Shown piece by piece: positions 1-12,600 of a stretch of DNA of 64,000 nt. Made by a program: the position numbers and the translations under genes. The notes under the pieces were generated by a model. That model saw only the letters and a program-made list of their open reading frames with translations. It made no database searches and was not told the origin of the DNA. Origin of the DNA: Sclerodactyla briareus (lineage: Eukaryota; Echinodermata; Holothuroidea; Dendrochirotida; Sclerodactylidae); NCBI GenBank assembly GCA_026419785.1, contig JAODTK010004665.1, forward strand, positions 1-64,000, in the 5' to 3' direction. How positions within the stretch are numbered: position 1 is the first letter of the stretch; each line of letters opens with the position of its first letter.

Positions 1-2110
1 TCGTGAATGTAATTAGGCAAATTTTACTTCGGCTCATTGGCGTAAGCTGTAGTGTGTCAAACACACCTCGGGGGACCTGACGTGGTTTTTGCTACAAAAA
101 AATGCTATGAGCATTAAAAATCCGTGGTTCCAGTCGAGGTACTATCTAGCAGTAGCGTAGTGGGAGTAGTATGAAGGGAAAACGGACCCCATGTAGGTTG
201 ATATTGGATTGCGGAAACACAGCAGTTGCAGATTGGCCTTTCTTAAAAAGTTCGTGCGGAGCGACGAGCAGGGCGGGAATACACAATGTTCAAGGGGTGT
301 GAACTTCGGACCGACAAGATTTCTGTCTGAGACCCGCCTCAGACCAGGGGCCCATTGAGATTGACTATTTTGTCATTTTCCCAAAAATTTCTCGGACGAC
401 CGTTGCCGAGCGACGGGGATGTGGGAGGTGACCAATCTTTCCGTAGGTTACTTCCGTACAACGATCCATTCAGTCCATTAGTTACAGTTTTATGGCATTC
501 TTCGTCACGAAAATCATCTTCGGGGGTATATTCAAGGGTCCTTAAAAAACGGCTTTGGTCACTCAAGACCGACTATGCCCACTGACGGACCGACTTTTCC
601 ATAATCTCTGGGGGTGTAACACCCCCCCCCCCCACCATATTTACGCCCCCGGCGAAGAGAGTGTTTTGGCACATACGAGGCAATAGGTGCTAAATTGTCA
701 GGCACGCCTCAATACGCACAAATCGGAGGCCGCAGAGCAATGTCGACCCACTCCCTAGATTACGGTCATGGGGAGAGGTGTCCTTTCCCCTCAGCGAAGT
801 TCCGTGTGGGAAACTTCCTTCCAGTGGTTTGACCAAATTTGTTTAGCTCACTTTTGCAGCGATTGGCAGGCGTATTATGAAGAGACCTGCATTGATTTCG
901 GTTTTTTCCAGGCCAGGTGGGCTCATCAACAGACGATCAAATCCAGCAATCCGCCACTGCTTTTAGTGCACAAGTACAATGATGAGTTAGATGATACGAT
1001 GGGATCGAGCTGTTACAATTCAGGGAGTTTTCAAAACTCTTTGTTGATACAAATATCACAGAGGATGAGCCAACCAGACGGCAAGTGAAACGCCACAGAT
1101 CGTACTATATAGGTCTTATCATCGACAAGGGTGTTATTGCCAGCGTCCTTCAAAATCATTAAAAAAAAACAGACTCAGAAAGACCAGGGGGAGTACCCGG
1201 CTCTGCCGATTAGCCATTAGAGCATCGATTATGACATCTTTACGAGAAATTGACTTCGTGACGCTATGTTGGACTGTCTCAACACAGAAAGCCGCAGAGT
1301 TATGGTATAAGTTAGGTTTCAACGGGAAAAGGAAATACAATTCTTTGTTTCTAAGGAGTCCATGTCGAGGTGGGTGGGTGGGTAAAAGCTTGGGTCGGCG
1401 GGCCCACAGCAAACCTTTGTTTATCCTAAATTGCCTAATGCATCTCGCCGCTCTAATCAAATACATGCGGTATATTGCTAGTGCCCATGTTGTGTCGGAA
1501 TGGGGAGCGGGGGATTGGCACAACCGGTTAGTCAGTCTATTGGAATTTTTTCATAGACTACAGTCGGATGGGCCCCACCTGAGCCTGTGCCCCAGGGCCC
1601 CACAAAGTGTAAATTCCGCCCTTCCTATATACGTAACCCATCCTTCCTAGCCTTCTCAAAACTATACCTTTGCCCTGATTTGTGAAAATCCACCGCGCAT
1701 TCCACAGTCCTTGACGATGACTACCTTGCCCTTCAGTCCAAACCGCTAGGCCGTCCCCGCATGGGGTTCGATCCGTTTTGAAAAGTGTGGACACATCGAC
1801 TGCAATAAATGACCATCTAAGCGAGCTGTCATCAACCTTGTGGCGCGAAGCGTACAAGAACTTTTTGCTTTTCATACCCTCCAGATCGCCAGAAACGGCC
1901 TTGCCCCAGACTCGATCGCACCCATCTACATGTGTGATTTGAGTAGAGACAGACAAAAAAGTTGTCATTGTGCCTAATAAGATCTTTACCGCCTATCACA
2001 CATTGTATCTTTATTACCCCCTACCTTTTCTACCCTGGCTTCGTTTGCTCTGTTGTGGATCGAAGGGAAAAGACATAAAAAAAAAAAGGCGTACGGGACC
2101 ATTCCAATTG
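1..2110. other. intergenic stretch, no gene recognised
   Basis: No exon, RNA gene or known element is recognisable here. Open frames of 106-139 codons occur on both strands (768-1088 plus, 1231-1650 plus, 1558-1968 minus), but they overlap one another, match no family I know and show no consistent splice borders. A 12-base C run lies at 622-633. Around 1840-1865 there is a GCGCGAAGCGTACAAGAA-type phrase that recurs in diverged form near 31941-31967 and 52162-52196, so part of this stretch is dispersed repeat. Confidence 0.5.
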
Positions 2111-2117
2111 GGGAGCA

Positions 2118-2320
2118 GTAAATATTTGCCGAATTTTATACAATCAGTCATCGAAGATACCATCGCGCGCAAAGCGCTCGGATATTTTGAAATGTTTCGG
2201 GCATTTTATAATTTATCGAAAAAGTCAGCAAAAATTCAAGGCAATTTTTGTCACTTGTGGCCTTTCCCCTTCCCAATTGGTCCACGAATTTCGCCCGAAT
2301 TTTCATCTCAGATAAATGGG
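2118..2320 (+). repeat. dispersed repeat family A, copy 1
   Basis: This copy shares a long near-identical 3' segment (CCCGAATTTTCATCTCAGAT and flanks, 2293-2315) with 3395-3580. It also shares an upstream GCGCGC-rich palindromic core followed by a GGAAATTTTGAAATGTTTCGGGC-like phrase. A G run follows at 2319-2329. A more diverged relative lies at 55440-55670. No coding capacity is evident; the family is unknown to me and probably a short non-autonomous element. Confidence 0.6.
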
Positions 2321-3114
2321 GGGGGGGGGTAGTCCTGTCCCCAAGGATATTCGAGTGAACAAAATGATTCGACGATTACAATCGCATATTCACATGGCCA
2401 GGACGGGTAGAAAAAAGCCATTGAAACTTTCTGCACTTGTCGCCATTCGATTTGAAATTCGAGAATTCGGTTATGAAACATGGGTAATTCCTTGCTTTCG
2501 ACTTCGGGTGGAGTCAAGATCTTCATCTGGGCCCGCACCTGGAAATTGGGTTGACTTAAGATAATTTCCAACGCAATTATTATTCGGTTAGACAATCTTG
2601 AATCAGTTTAACGGTTCCATCAACTATGATTATCACTGTGGAGCCCCGCACACAGCACTATAATAAAATGACTAGGTGCCGGTACACGTTCACAATTTCG
2701 GCAAAATTGGGGCCCGCAGTAAAACAATTCATATGCACAACTTAATATCAGTACTGATGCGCGCCAAAATTTCGGCCACCAAATCCATAAGTGAAAACTA
2801 ATAGAAACGTTTTCTGATCCTTTATTACTTTGCCCAAAATATCTTCCATTATTTATCCGAATTTGGGTATTTCGTTCGTGTTTTCACTCTCGAAATTGAT
2901 CCTGCAACCCGGTCCTACCTAGTTTTTGTTGGTTTATGTCGCAATCCGTTATATCCTTTTACCATCTTTACTATATTAGGCATAGATTCACAATATCACC
3001 TAACTTGAGGTTGAAAAAAATGAATGAAAATAAATGTTTGCCAATTAGTCCAATATACGGTGTATCGCTAGGAACTATTCCAATCAAGGGCGCAGGTCCT
3101 CGTTGGGGTCTTGA

Positions 3115-3127
3115 CCCCCCCCCCCCC
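3115..3127 (+). repeat. poly-C tract
   Basis: An uninterrupted run of about 13 C residues inside non-coding sequence, one of more than 30 G or C runs of eight or more bases in this window. Confidence 0.9.
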
Positions 3128-3394
3128 AACTTTCTGTCCTCCGTATCTATGTGTTTTCACTTTTTTTGACCACCTTGGACCCTCAACTTTCATCCAGGAG
3201 AATTGCCCCCTTGACTATTCGCCACAGCCAAGTTATGTGCCAGTGTCAGCTTGTTTGGCACATCAGTGAACATTTGGTCCACAGATGCTCCGTAGACGAC
3301 TGGAGAATAATAATTCGGAAGGGAGCAAAAAATGTGTGGATGAGCTGGCCTTGCGTACGGGCCCCTTCTACTTTTGCAGAACATGATTTGCCTA

Positions 3395-3580
3395 AACGAC
3401 AGACAAGCAGCCCCGCGCGGAGCGCACGGAAATGTTTTGCATGTTTTTCGGGCGTTGGATTTGAAACTCAGGCCAGTCAGCAGACATTTTGGTCATTTAC
3501 TTCACTTTGCCTTCTTCTGTGCAGATTTTTCCCCGAATTATTGTCAATTTTCGGCCCGAATTTTCATCTCAGATAATAAC
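3395..3580 (+). repeat. dispersed repeat family A, copy 2
   Basis: It matches 2118-2320 best over its last 27 bases. The GCGCGGAGCGCACGGAAATGT core corresponds to the GCGCGCAAAGCGCTCGG core of copy 1, and the AGTCAGCAGACATTTTGGTCAT phrase recurs in the copy near 55560. It is diverged and non-coding. Confidence 0.6.
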
Positions 3581-3589
3581 GCCATTTGG

Positions 3590-6310
3590 TAATAGTCTGA
3601 GCCAGGAGTCAAGCAGTTTGGATTTTACAAAAAATGAATTTTGACAACATGTATGCCTAGTTACCCCAGACTGCAGGGCGTAGCTCAAATTGAATTATTG
3701 GGTGAAGGTATTTCCGCCCTGGCGAAATTAATAAGTCATGTGATTTCCATGTTGCAGAAAGAAAGGAAAACTTAGAATCGGTCACTGCGGTCTTCATTTA
3801 TGTTTCACTCTGTCGGTGAGCAGTGACGTAAGATATTTCTGACTGGGCGAGGGGCTAACATTACTTAGGGCCCTGTGAGAGGGGCCTCAGGCAGTCCTGT
3901 TTACTTACTTCTTCCCCCTTCGGATTTTTGGCTTATATGTGGCAATTTATGCTCTAATGTGTGATTTTTTTGTGGTCGAAAATGTTCGTCCACCCACGGG
4001 CAGTAGTTCTCTCTCTTTTGGTGAATCAATACCTTCCTGGGTCCACCTAGTTTGGGTCTAGGGACAAGCCTGGAATCAGAAGACCGGTTAGCCATTTCTC
4101 GAGACCCAAGTTATAATTTTTCGTTGGCCTCGTAGGCTTGTTACCCGTTTCTTTCGACGAGAAATTTGACCTGAAGATCACAAAGTTGTATCGCGCAAAT
4201 TTTTTTTTTGCATTTCATGAAAGTAGAACACACGGAAGGTCGAAAGGTGCTAATTTTCGCACGGTTTTCCTGGTATAGTCCTTATGATTAAAAAAATGGC
4301 TTCTCATCTTTGCTTAGAATTATACATTCTTCCCGTGTTTTGTTGACATAGACATCAATCTTCCTATATAGCGGCATTACAATGTCTCTACGCGCTCCTC
4401 AATTGTTTGCTGTCTCGTTTCTGATCATTGGGGCTCCGAACTGTTTTTGTTTAAATTGAAGTGCAAGATATATATTGTTCAAATTGAAGTGCATCGTCTA
4501 TCGATTCCTTCAGCTTGCTAGAACATGCGATGTCTAGGAAGCAATTCGTAAAATTAGTCCCAGAATTAAAATATTTTTCACGGAATCTCATAGCTTATCT
4601 TCACTGGTCTACAGTACTGACAGCGAAACACCGTCAGAATACCGAAACACAAGTTTTTGCATATTTCTTTGACATCGATAAAATCACAACGTTCAACTTG
4701 CAGATTGACAAATTTTGCTCGATCATCGGGCTTTCGAGACAGAAGTGGCCATCCTCCTGACATTGTGGCCATTTATTCCACTTTGGCAGGTTTTGTCATG
4801 CCGAATTGTGCCCTGCTTTTTCTCTCTTGGCCAAGCGGTTGTTCCTCGATCTGCAACTTGCTTTTACTTCATATGTGGTTGGAGCAGTCTTGACTCCTCA
4901 TCCGCCCTCGTGTGCCAACGAACGCCGCTTCGTGTTATAAATCAATGGACATTTATTTTTAAATGTGAATCCTACCTTTGTTTGAAAACAACAAATAGAA
5001 TAGTAGTCTCACTTTGGTTTCTTGAGTGAGATAACTTGCATAAAGCTTCATATGCCAGAATATCCTTCAAATGCAAATCGCTCACGACCCTCTAGAAGCA
5101 ACCGTAAACAGGTCGTCTGCGCGCGCAGCGCGCGGAAATTGTGGACAATCGAGGTTTCGGAATAAGGCCACGTGGTCTTCGGAGCTTGCTTTCTCAATAT
5201 TTTTTCAAAGCCCACACAGCACTTAACGGACGCCCATGACCCCAAGAGGTGAAGGTCACCCAAGCTAGGAAGGAAAAAACCACAGATTCAAATTGGCAAT
5301 CCGACGAACTTTATTCTGTTTCCGAATGTGCTGATAACGACGAATACAACGGATACTACAAGCGATATATGTAACATCATATGTACACTATATGAAGAAA
5401 GGTTATAGGTTTATTTATATGATAGTATCGTAGTAGCAGTACTACTTCTGCCGCTGCTGCTATAGGTATACATGTGGTTGTGTAATTTTTTGTTGGCTGT
5501 ATGTAGCCCCACGCACAAGTCTAGGTACTACAACCTACGGCCAACACTGCAACTATGATTTCCCAATTTGAGAAGGGTGTCAAATCATGTAACTCATACA
5601 TTTTTTTCCTCTCTCTCTTTTACTAATTAGTAGTATTGGATCTAAGGCCACTATAGCCATATCCAGAACAATGATTGCTGTAATAACTTTTTGTGGCGTT
5701 TTGGCGGTGGTAATAAATTTGACAGTAAATTACTGAAGCATGGTTGCAGTAATTGAAAAAAGATTCTATTGATACGTAGAACAATGGGACTATCAACAAA
5801 GTAGCGTACATCAACAAACAAATTGAACACTATTCGTAAAAAAATATCTTTCAGCACTGTAGCAATTTTTGTCGAATTCTCATTTAATAAGGCAGTATAA
5901 GTTACAATTTTTAGAGAAGATAAAAGCAGATCTTTCATAAGTCCTGTATTAAAGATATATAGAGCACTGATAGATTTGTTTGTACCATTTTCAGTTAATT
6001 CAACCGCAGCTTAGAATAAATGAACTACTAAGAGGTAAAAATGGACGATTCATAATATTTACTGTACTTTTCAGGTGTTTTTTTTGTGGATCTACAGTAA
6101 TTTTCTCATTATGGATGCACACGGCGGACGGCCCTAAGCTACAATAATAGTCCATCACTGCGTTCTCTAAGCTGACAAACCCTTCTTTTCATTCGTCAAT
6201 CATTAGGGCGTCAGATTGATAGGGTTACTAAACCGCCTCGCCTCTTTCCTTTCTCTCGTCGTCTTTCTCGTTCATCGTTCGACGATCTCGTAGGAGTTGA
6301 TATTCTCTGC
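3590..6310. other. intergenic stretch, no gene recognised
   Basis: AT-rich non-coding sequence. Noted items: a short direct repeat of AAATTGAAGTGCA at about 4454 and 4481; a GCGCGCGCAGCGCGCGGAAATT palindromic core at about 5118-5140, related to dispersed family A; and an AT-rich stretch at 5600-6100 with nothing recognisable. Confidence 0.5.
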
Positions 6311-6354
6311 ATGAAAACAAACAAACATGTTTTCATTTACATGAAGGATATAAT

Positions 6355-6490
6355 CACGTGTGTGACTTGCGTTTCGTTGTGGTTTGCGGTGCATGTGCGT
6401 GCTGATGTGTGCTCCTATATGCGGTGCGTGGTACGTGGCGTTTGTTTAGTGTGTGTTATTTCTCATTGGTGCGTTTCTGCCGTCTGTCGT
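6355..6490 (+). repeat. GT/CG-rich low-complexity stretch
   Basis: The sequence is dominated by GTG, TGC and TGT words (for example GTGCGTGCTGATGTGTGC) without a fixed period, so it is a degenerate dinucleotide-like repeat. The open frame across it is cysteine/valine-rich because of composition and is not a gene. Confidence 0.6.
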
Positions 6491-6718
6491 CGTTAGATCT
6501 TCGTTTAAATCCCAATATGCCCATATTTAGAAACTACCAGTAAGAAACTGGACAGTCGCGGTGTCCGACCAAAGTTTTAAGAGTAAAAATGTTGAGATCG
6601 AAATTTAGAAAATTGAGTTTACTTATACTCTCCGAAGACGAAGAATCCCATTGTTAAGTTGGGCTTAGTGAACATACATAAAGCTACGAATAACCAATGC
6701 TGCGGAGGTGGCGGTGGT

Positions 6719-6782
6719 GGGGGGGGGGGGGGGGGGGTGGGGGGTGGAAAATTTTGGGGGGGGGGGTTATGGGGGTGGGGGG
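6719..6782 (+). repeat. long poly-G cluster
   Basis: A 19-base G run (6719-6737) is followed by further G runs separated by a few bases up to 6782. Both strands translate into glycine- or proline-rich frames that are composition artefacts. G tracts of this length can form quadruplexes and are also places where sequencing length is unreliable. Confidence 0.9.
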
Positions 6783-6929
6783 GCCCAAATAACTGGATAA
6801 AGAGCACAGTGACCCAGGTGTTCTATACCGGATCTTTCGCAGTCTAATAATTTAACTCTCCTTTCATATCAGTTGCCACTTGCGACCGGCAGGGATAGTA
6901 TGCACCCCATTTTCCACCCAGCGGAGATA

Positions 6930-7005
6930 TGTGTGTGCTTGTGTGTGCGTGTTTTGCATGTGCGTACGTGTGTGCGTGGGTGTTACGTGTGTATGTGTGT
7001 AGGAA
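6930..7005 (+). repeat. (GT)n/(GC)n degenerate microsatellite
   Basis: Alternating purine-pyrimidine sequence of TGTG, CGTG and TACG words spans roughly 75 bases, typical of a decayed (GT)n microsatellite that could adopt Z-DNA. There is no coding meaning. Confidence 0.75.
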
Positions 7006-7009
7006 TGCA

Positions 7010-9480
7010 GCTGAAATATAATAAAATGAAGGAAGAACTGCAAACATCGGGTGTCGGATGAACAATAGTTTAATCATCAATAGCATATTAGCACATTTTA
7101 AAACTTTAAATAGAGGTTATAAGCCAATGGTCATGTAAATTTCAATGTAACCATGATTTTTTTCCTGAAAAATCTTGTACTACAATGGAGCTAAGCTTAA
7201 TCGAGTGATTTTATTCAGGGTTTTCGAAATTGTTATGGATTAGTGACCTTTTCTTTCACATTTCTTTGATTTTGTTACCACCAATAGTGGGTCATTCCCT
7301 TAACTCAAGCTTCGTGGCAAACGCTGTAGATCGGACAGTCGTAAATATTTCTTCTTCTGCTTTGATAGTGGTGGGAAATAACGGCAATGATGGATGTTTC
7401 GTAGACATGATAACACTAGTTTCCGCTATGAAAAAAACCCCACTTGACGGGACTGTGGTGCACATCCTTAGGAGTAAAGGGGGGGGCATGATTTTTGTCG
7501 AGACTCGGAGATATAACGCGTCGTGAGAGTACGTTTCGTCGCATTCGCCATCTGAAACTAGAAGTGGGTCGGAAAGATGACTAACATCCATCCCGTTTGT
7601 GAGGATAAAGGGATGGGTGGGGGGGGGGGGGGTGCCACTTAACCGTCTTCTCCAAATCCAACAATTCCCGATTTACATGATGAGGGTATGGCCGGCTCAC
7701 CGTGCAGGGCTATGTCCAGACCTATACAGAAATCAGAGTGCAAAAAACATACTGACATAAGGGTTATCAACGCTGAACGGGAACCGTCACGGTCCGGTAA
7801 TGCCTGGTGGGCTTGTGTGCTCACTAGGTTAGTACATCACAATATATCTCGAGTAATTGATTATTCTTTATAGACCCGAAATTGACCATCAACTACAAAA
7901 CATGTCATTGAGTTTCATGGCATCGGTAGGTAGACACCGCGCCCCCCCGCCTTCCATTTTCTTTCTTTTTTCTCTCTCTCTCTTCTCGAAAAGTTTAATG
8001 AGACAGACGAGTATGTTGTTCGCTCCCGACTGCCATTTACGGCCCCACGGACGCTATCCGATGTTTCAACACGCATTCCCCAGCCTAAAGGCGAGATTCC
8101 ATTAGTGCGTGCGAAATATTTTGAAAATCGCCTTTTTGCGGATACGGAACACTTTTTTCTGAGAAAAAAAATGTGGGTATCCGGAAAGACTCAAAATATG
8201 TAATACCTCACAAAAAATTGACATAAATTGGCTTTTTGAGGATGAATTTCCATATAATTCCGTTTGCGGAATGCGTCATTAATGCCTCATTGGTACGGCG
8301 GGTATTTATTGCTTGTTCTGTGCTCGTCCATGTTTATTCGATGATATTTTGCGTCTATTGCAACTGGGAGTTTTTATGCAACCTGAATACAGCTTTTTCG
8401 GGCACTTTCCACAATTATGTCCCCGTGCAAACGAGCTTATGGTTTTTACCGCACCCCGCATCCCGCGAATATGGAATTTCGCCTTAGAGATTGATATTAT
8501 ATTGATTGTTATTTTACGGGATTTGTCCACGGTTGAAGGCCCTGAAAATGGGACATCTAGTACGTGTGTCAGCTACTCCACCACTATCCATGCTACTGAT
8601 GAATGTCTCGACACCAATCCGACAAGTTCAACCCCCCCCCCCCCCTCCCATTATAGAAGCAGGCGCCCGAACTGGTCTGAGTAATTAGCATTTACTTACG
8701 AATGTATTTGTTTTTTGGAATTCTTTTAGGGTTGAGACTGAAGCTATTCTTTTGGTTTTTATGTCTTCACTGTTGCATAGTGCAGTGGTGGTGAACAGGT
8801 TACAGCCACCTTATATAGGCAAACATGTTGATAGGTAACCATTCAACAATTTCTAATCTCTGGACATTTGTCGCGGAAAGCGCGATGCTGAATTTCCGTT
8901 ATAAAATGATTTATAGTTCAATTAAGTAGCGTTGTCTATGAACCCTCAATCACAATGTCCTATATAAATAAAACTTCCGAAGGAGAATAGTATATTTGTA
9001 TTTCTGTGAATCCTCTCTAGACTGTAACTGTTGTTTAAGGTAGCAGTTACTGTGTTTTGGATTGCGTATCGAGACTGCTGTAGAAATGAGTTCATCTCCC
9101 GTGTGTTACCCCCCTGCACTTTATTTTTCTCCTATCATGTTGCTGGTTCCTATCCAGCTTGCTGGCGTACCAGTGCCAATAGAAAAAGCTGTCAAATTAA
9201 ATCTCCAAACTGTCCACCGATTACACAGATGGAGATTGGTTAGGAATCCATATAATTGTCAAAACCAAGTGAAGGCAGACTGGGAAAGTATACACTGTAA
9301 AAAAGCGGGGAGGGGGGGGGGTGAAAACAATACTTTCTGGGTAGCCTGAGTGACAACTGTCACGGAGTGTTACGAGCCAGCTATTTTTTTCAACTTGCGC
9401 ACTTCGAGGGAGTTCTCGCAAACAGGAAGTGTTGATTGATCGCTATTTGCCAAACCACCCCGATGTGGAATATTCCTTCT
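7010..9480. other. intergenic stretch, no gene recognised
   Basis: Non-coding sequence with G or C runs at about 7620-7631, 8633-8645 and 9308-9320. Open frames of up to 123 codons (8313-8684 plus) have no recognisable domain, and the proline or glycine clusters in them come from the homopolymers. This stretch lies downstream of the 3' end of the ammonium transporter gene; I could not identify a polyadenylation site with confidence. Confidence 0.45.
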
Positions 9481-9481
9481 C

Positions 9482-9672
9482 TACGTTGTGTATTTCTCCA
9501 TATTTTTCCATTTATCGTTGATGCTGGGACACTCCATCGTGCGATATTCATCGCTCTTCCTCATGACGTAACTCAGGAATGTATGTTGTCTGTTTCCAAC
9601 ACTTTCTGAGAAGGCATTGTGACGGTACACAATGATATTCTCACCACACAGGCCCCTCTTCCCCGGTTCGGT
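9482..9672 (-). CDS. Amt: probable last exon of the ammonium transporter (cytoplasmic tail)
   Basis: An acceptor (AATTTCAG, AG at 9673-9674) precedes a 63-codon open frame that starts TEPGKRGLCGENIIVY and ends at a TAG at 9481-9483. The upstream exon ends in phase 1 (ATG G). Strict joining would instead read M-D-R-T-G-E-E-G-P-V-W and stop at once. Given the indel rate in this gene, I cannot say which frame is right. The tail of AMT proteins varies, so family motifs do not help. Placement rests on the splice site, the open frame and the position next to the last transmembrane exon. Confidence 0.45.
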
Positions 9673-12600
9673 CTGAAATTCGGGAAAATCATGCAGTGGG
9701 GAAAAAACGTTATAGAGTGAATAGCCTTCACGGGATCAGGATCCGATTAAAAATGTGGTTGTTATGGTTACAGACGGAAATCTTACCCATTTGCTCGATT
9801 TGCGCGTCTACTCGGAAGATGTCCAGTAGCTGAAGACCTCCAAAAATAATGATACTGAGGGCGGTACACCAGGCAGCAATCGCCAGCCCACCAAGGACGT
9901 TCCAGAGCCAACTCTAGTAAAGTAAAATAATTATGGGCAAGTCCAGCCAAAAACATTCAAATGTCATATGATCGTGCATTGAAAATCGTGCCAATCGAAA
10001 CTTGTGTCATGTTCATAGCATTTCGGTTATAAAGTTACGAAGTTTCAAAGATTATTAATTTATCACTGCTAAGTTGGCAATTTTGCATATTGGCAACATT
10101 TGATGGACGTCATATCTACCATTTTTTCCTACAATTTTTTTTTAAAAGAAAAGTTCAAGAATAGTCTTAACTTTTCCCATAAAAAAAAATGGTAGATATG
10201 ACATCATTAAAAGGTTGCCATTTTGCCTCTCTTTGATGTTATAACACTAAAAAGAGTACTAATTTGGCTGGTCTTTGCTACTCCAAGATGTCAATATCGA
10301 CTAGTACCAGGATAGGGTTTAAAAATTCGCAACATCATTTTAAGTCGACTCCGCGTGTTTACAAATTTGCTTCAATGTGACCTGAGATGCCCCTCTCTGT
10401 TTTCCCTCGAGTAGAAGAGATCATGCATTTCTCAACGATTGGAATTGTTTATACCGTTCAGCACGTGACGTTTATTATATCGCCCCCAAAGGGCAGGATG
10501 AAATACACTGTACGTAGTCAGGTTGCTAGATATACTGTAGTCAATTTCACCTTAATTCACTTCTGTTTGTTTCCATAGCAACAGTTGCTATAATGACAGT
10601 TATGAAGGGGGTGGGGTGAGGGTGGTGGGTATCCATTGATGGGTACCTCATGTGTGTTGGGCTTCTAACACGAGGTGTTTTTCCAAAGTGTATGCGTTTT
10701 TGTGTGTGTCAGTGTGCGTTGTTTCCGTTATTTGCATGTCTAGTCAGAATTGTCATGTTAGTCTTCCAAATACCTCGCCCTCCCTTACACCAAGTCAAAT
10801 TGACACGAAACAAACATTTTTCTCTCTGACAAAACAATTAAAAAAAAGAAAGTTTATTTCGAAGGGCTGCACATCTCCACCTTGGAGGGCAGTGTGAAAG
10901 GTCCAACAACATCAGTGATGAGTATGCACACTTACAACCTTGAACAGGCCCCATTGGAAAAAGTCAGAGATACAATTTATTTTTTTTTTCAAAAAGTGCC
11001 TTTTGTTGATCTGTTGCAATTATTTTTCGTCCGTCGCAGCGACAATGGTCTGTCTGGTCATGTGGTTTGATGCTGATTAAATGGGCGGGGACCGAAGATG
11101 GCTAGTGATTCCGACTCATACGGAGTCTCCTCGTGTAGGAAAAAAACACACAACCCCTAAGCTTTCCCACCCTTCCATTGTAACATTACCGTATTCTGCT
11201 AAATCTAACTAACATATCGTCAAATGAAAAAAATGAAAACATATCCGTTGACTATATTATTTCTATCTCCTTCAAAACCAAAGCAGAGTTGAAATCTTAC
11301 CACAAACAACACAGCCTCGGCGGATCCCCCATACGACGAATACACCGTTGATTTGAGAAGAGAGGACAGTAACTGACGCCCAGGGTACCACCACCGAGAT
11401 GAACTACGGGCGAAAGAGACATCGGTCGAATGAACAATCCCCGTCCTCCTCCATTTGCACTTCTAAAAATGTTCCGAAAATCGAACCTATTATGTATTTC
11501 GACATCACATTTGAACGGAGTTGAGTACTGATGCCGTGGCAAGCATTTCCTAATACTTTCCAATTGGTGAACGTCTTCTTCTTCTTTCGTTAATACTGCC
11601 CACATCCCACGAGAAACAAAGCGAAGCAGGATAGGTGTGCGTGGTGGGAATCGGTAGTTCAGTCCAGTGATGTACAGTCTCGTATTGCCCGGACGCAGCT
11701 TTGGGAGTCTGAGTCCTTTTAAAGCTGTAATGCTTGATGGGGGGGGTTGTTCCACTCTCTTGTGGGTCGTCGGGATGAAGGAATATGGGGACCGAGGGTT
11801 ATGCCGCAATTCCTCTCATTCGGGGATGGGTCCAAGCCCAGCCAGTAAACCCCGGACTGTTGTCTAAAGATAGGCTAATTCGAATTCCATAATTTGAAGA
11901 GCTGTTTCTGTATCACCCTTGGGCAAGATACTTCATATCCATGCCACCCCCCCCCCCGGGGGTTGATGGGACCTTGAGGTACTTGAGTACAGCTTACTTG
12001 TAGTATCCTGCTGTCACATACTCTCCGGGATTTTCGAAGTGCCTAACCAGTTTCTACGTATCTTTGCAAGTGCTCCTATCACTTAGGTGGAATAACGCTA
12101 CATAAGCAGATAGACGCTTATAACAAAAAATATCATATTATCTTCATTAGTGGGCATTGAAGAAGGAAAAATCAACAGTTGGATAAATATACAATCAATA
12201 CAGAAAAGAGTATCAGAGTGAAGTATATCGCGGTTTCACGCTGTCAAACGTTACTATTTACGTACACGGAAACCAAATGGGCGCCATTCGGGCATCACTA
12301 CGCGACTCGGTGGGGGTGGGACAACTTTGAAGATGACTATTTCGTTTATTTCTCGATTTCTCCGATTAACTTATCCTAATATTGACAACAAGTGTGTGTG
12401 TAATCTAACGTGAATCTATTCAAGGCTCTTTGCTTTCAACTCATTTGTTCAATTAGGCTATTGGCAATTATCACTGCACTATGGGTTTCCCCGTTCTCTT
12501 GCGCTCCGGAAATTTATCTCTCACATAAAGGCGCGTGATGATTCATATTTATATCTTTACTTTTAATTTCAGCTTCCTGGATGGAATCATGGTGTGTTTG

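Noticed and set aside
768-1088. A 106-codon open frame on the plus strand
   Set aside because: No recognisable domain or neighbouring exon; this length is expected by chance in 64 kb.
1231-1968. Two opposing open frames of 136-139 codons
   Set aside because: They overlap on opposite strands, resemble no family and have no splice or start context. Part of the region is dispersed repeat.
6619-6847. Poly-proline and poly-glycine frames
   Set aside because: They are direct translations of the poly-G cluster at 6719-6782 on the two strands.
11297-11809. The longest open frame (170 codons, minus strand)
   Set aside because: Only its last 35 codons or so overlap real coding sequence, and even there two frame changes are needed. 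The rest is intron of the ammonium transporter.
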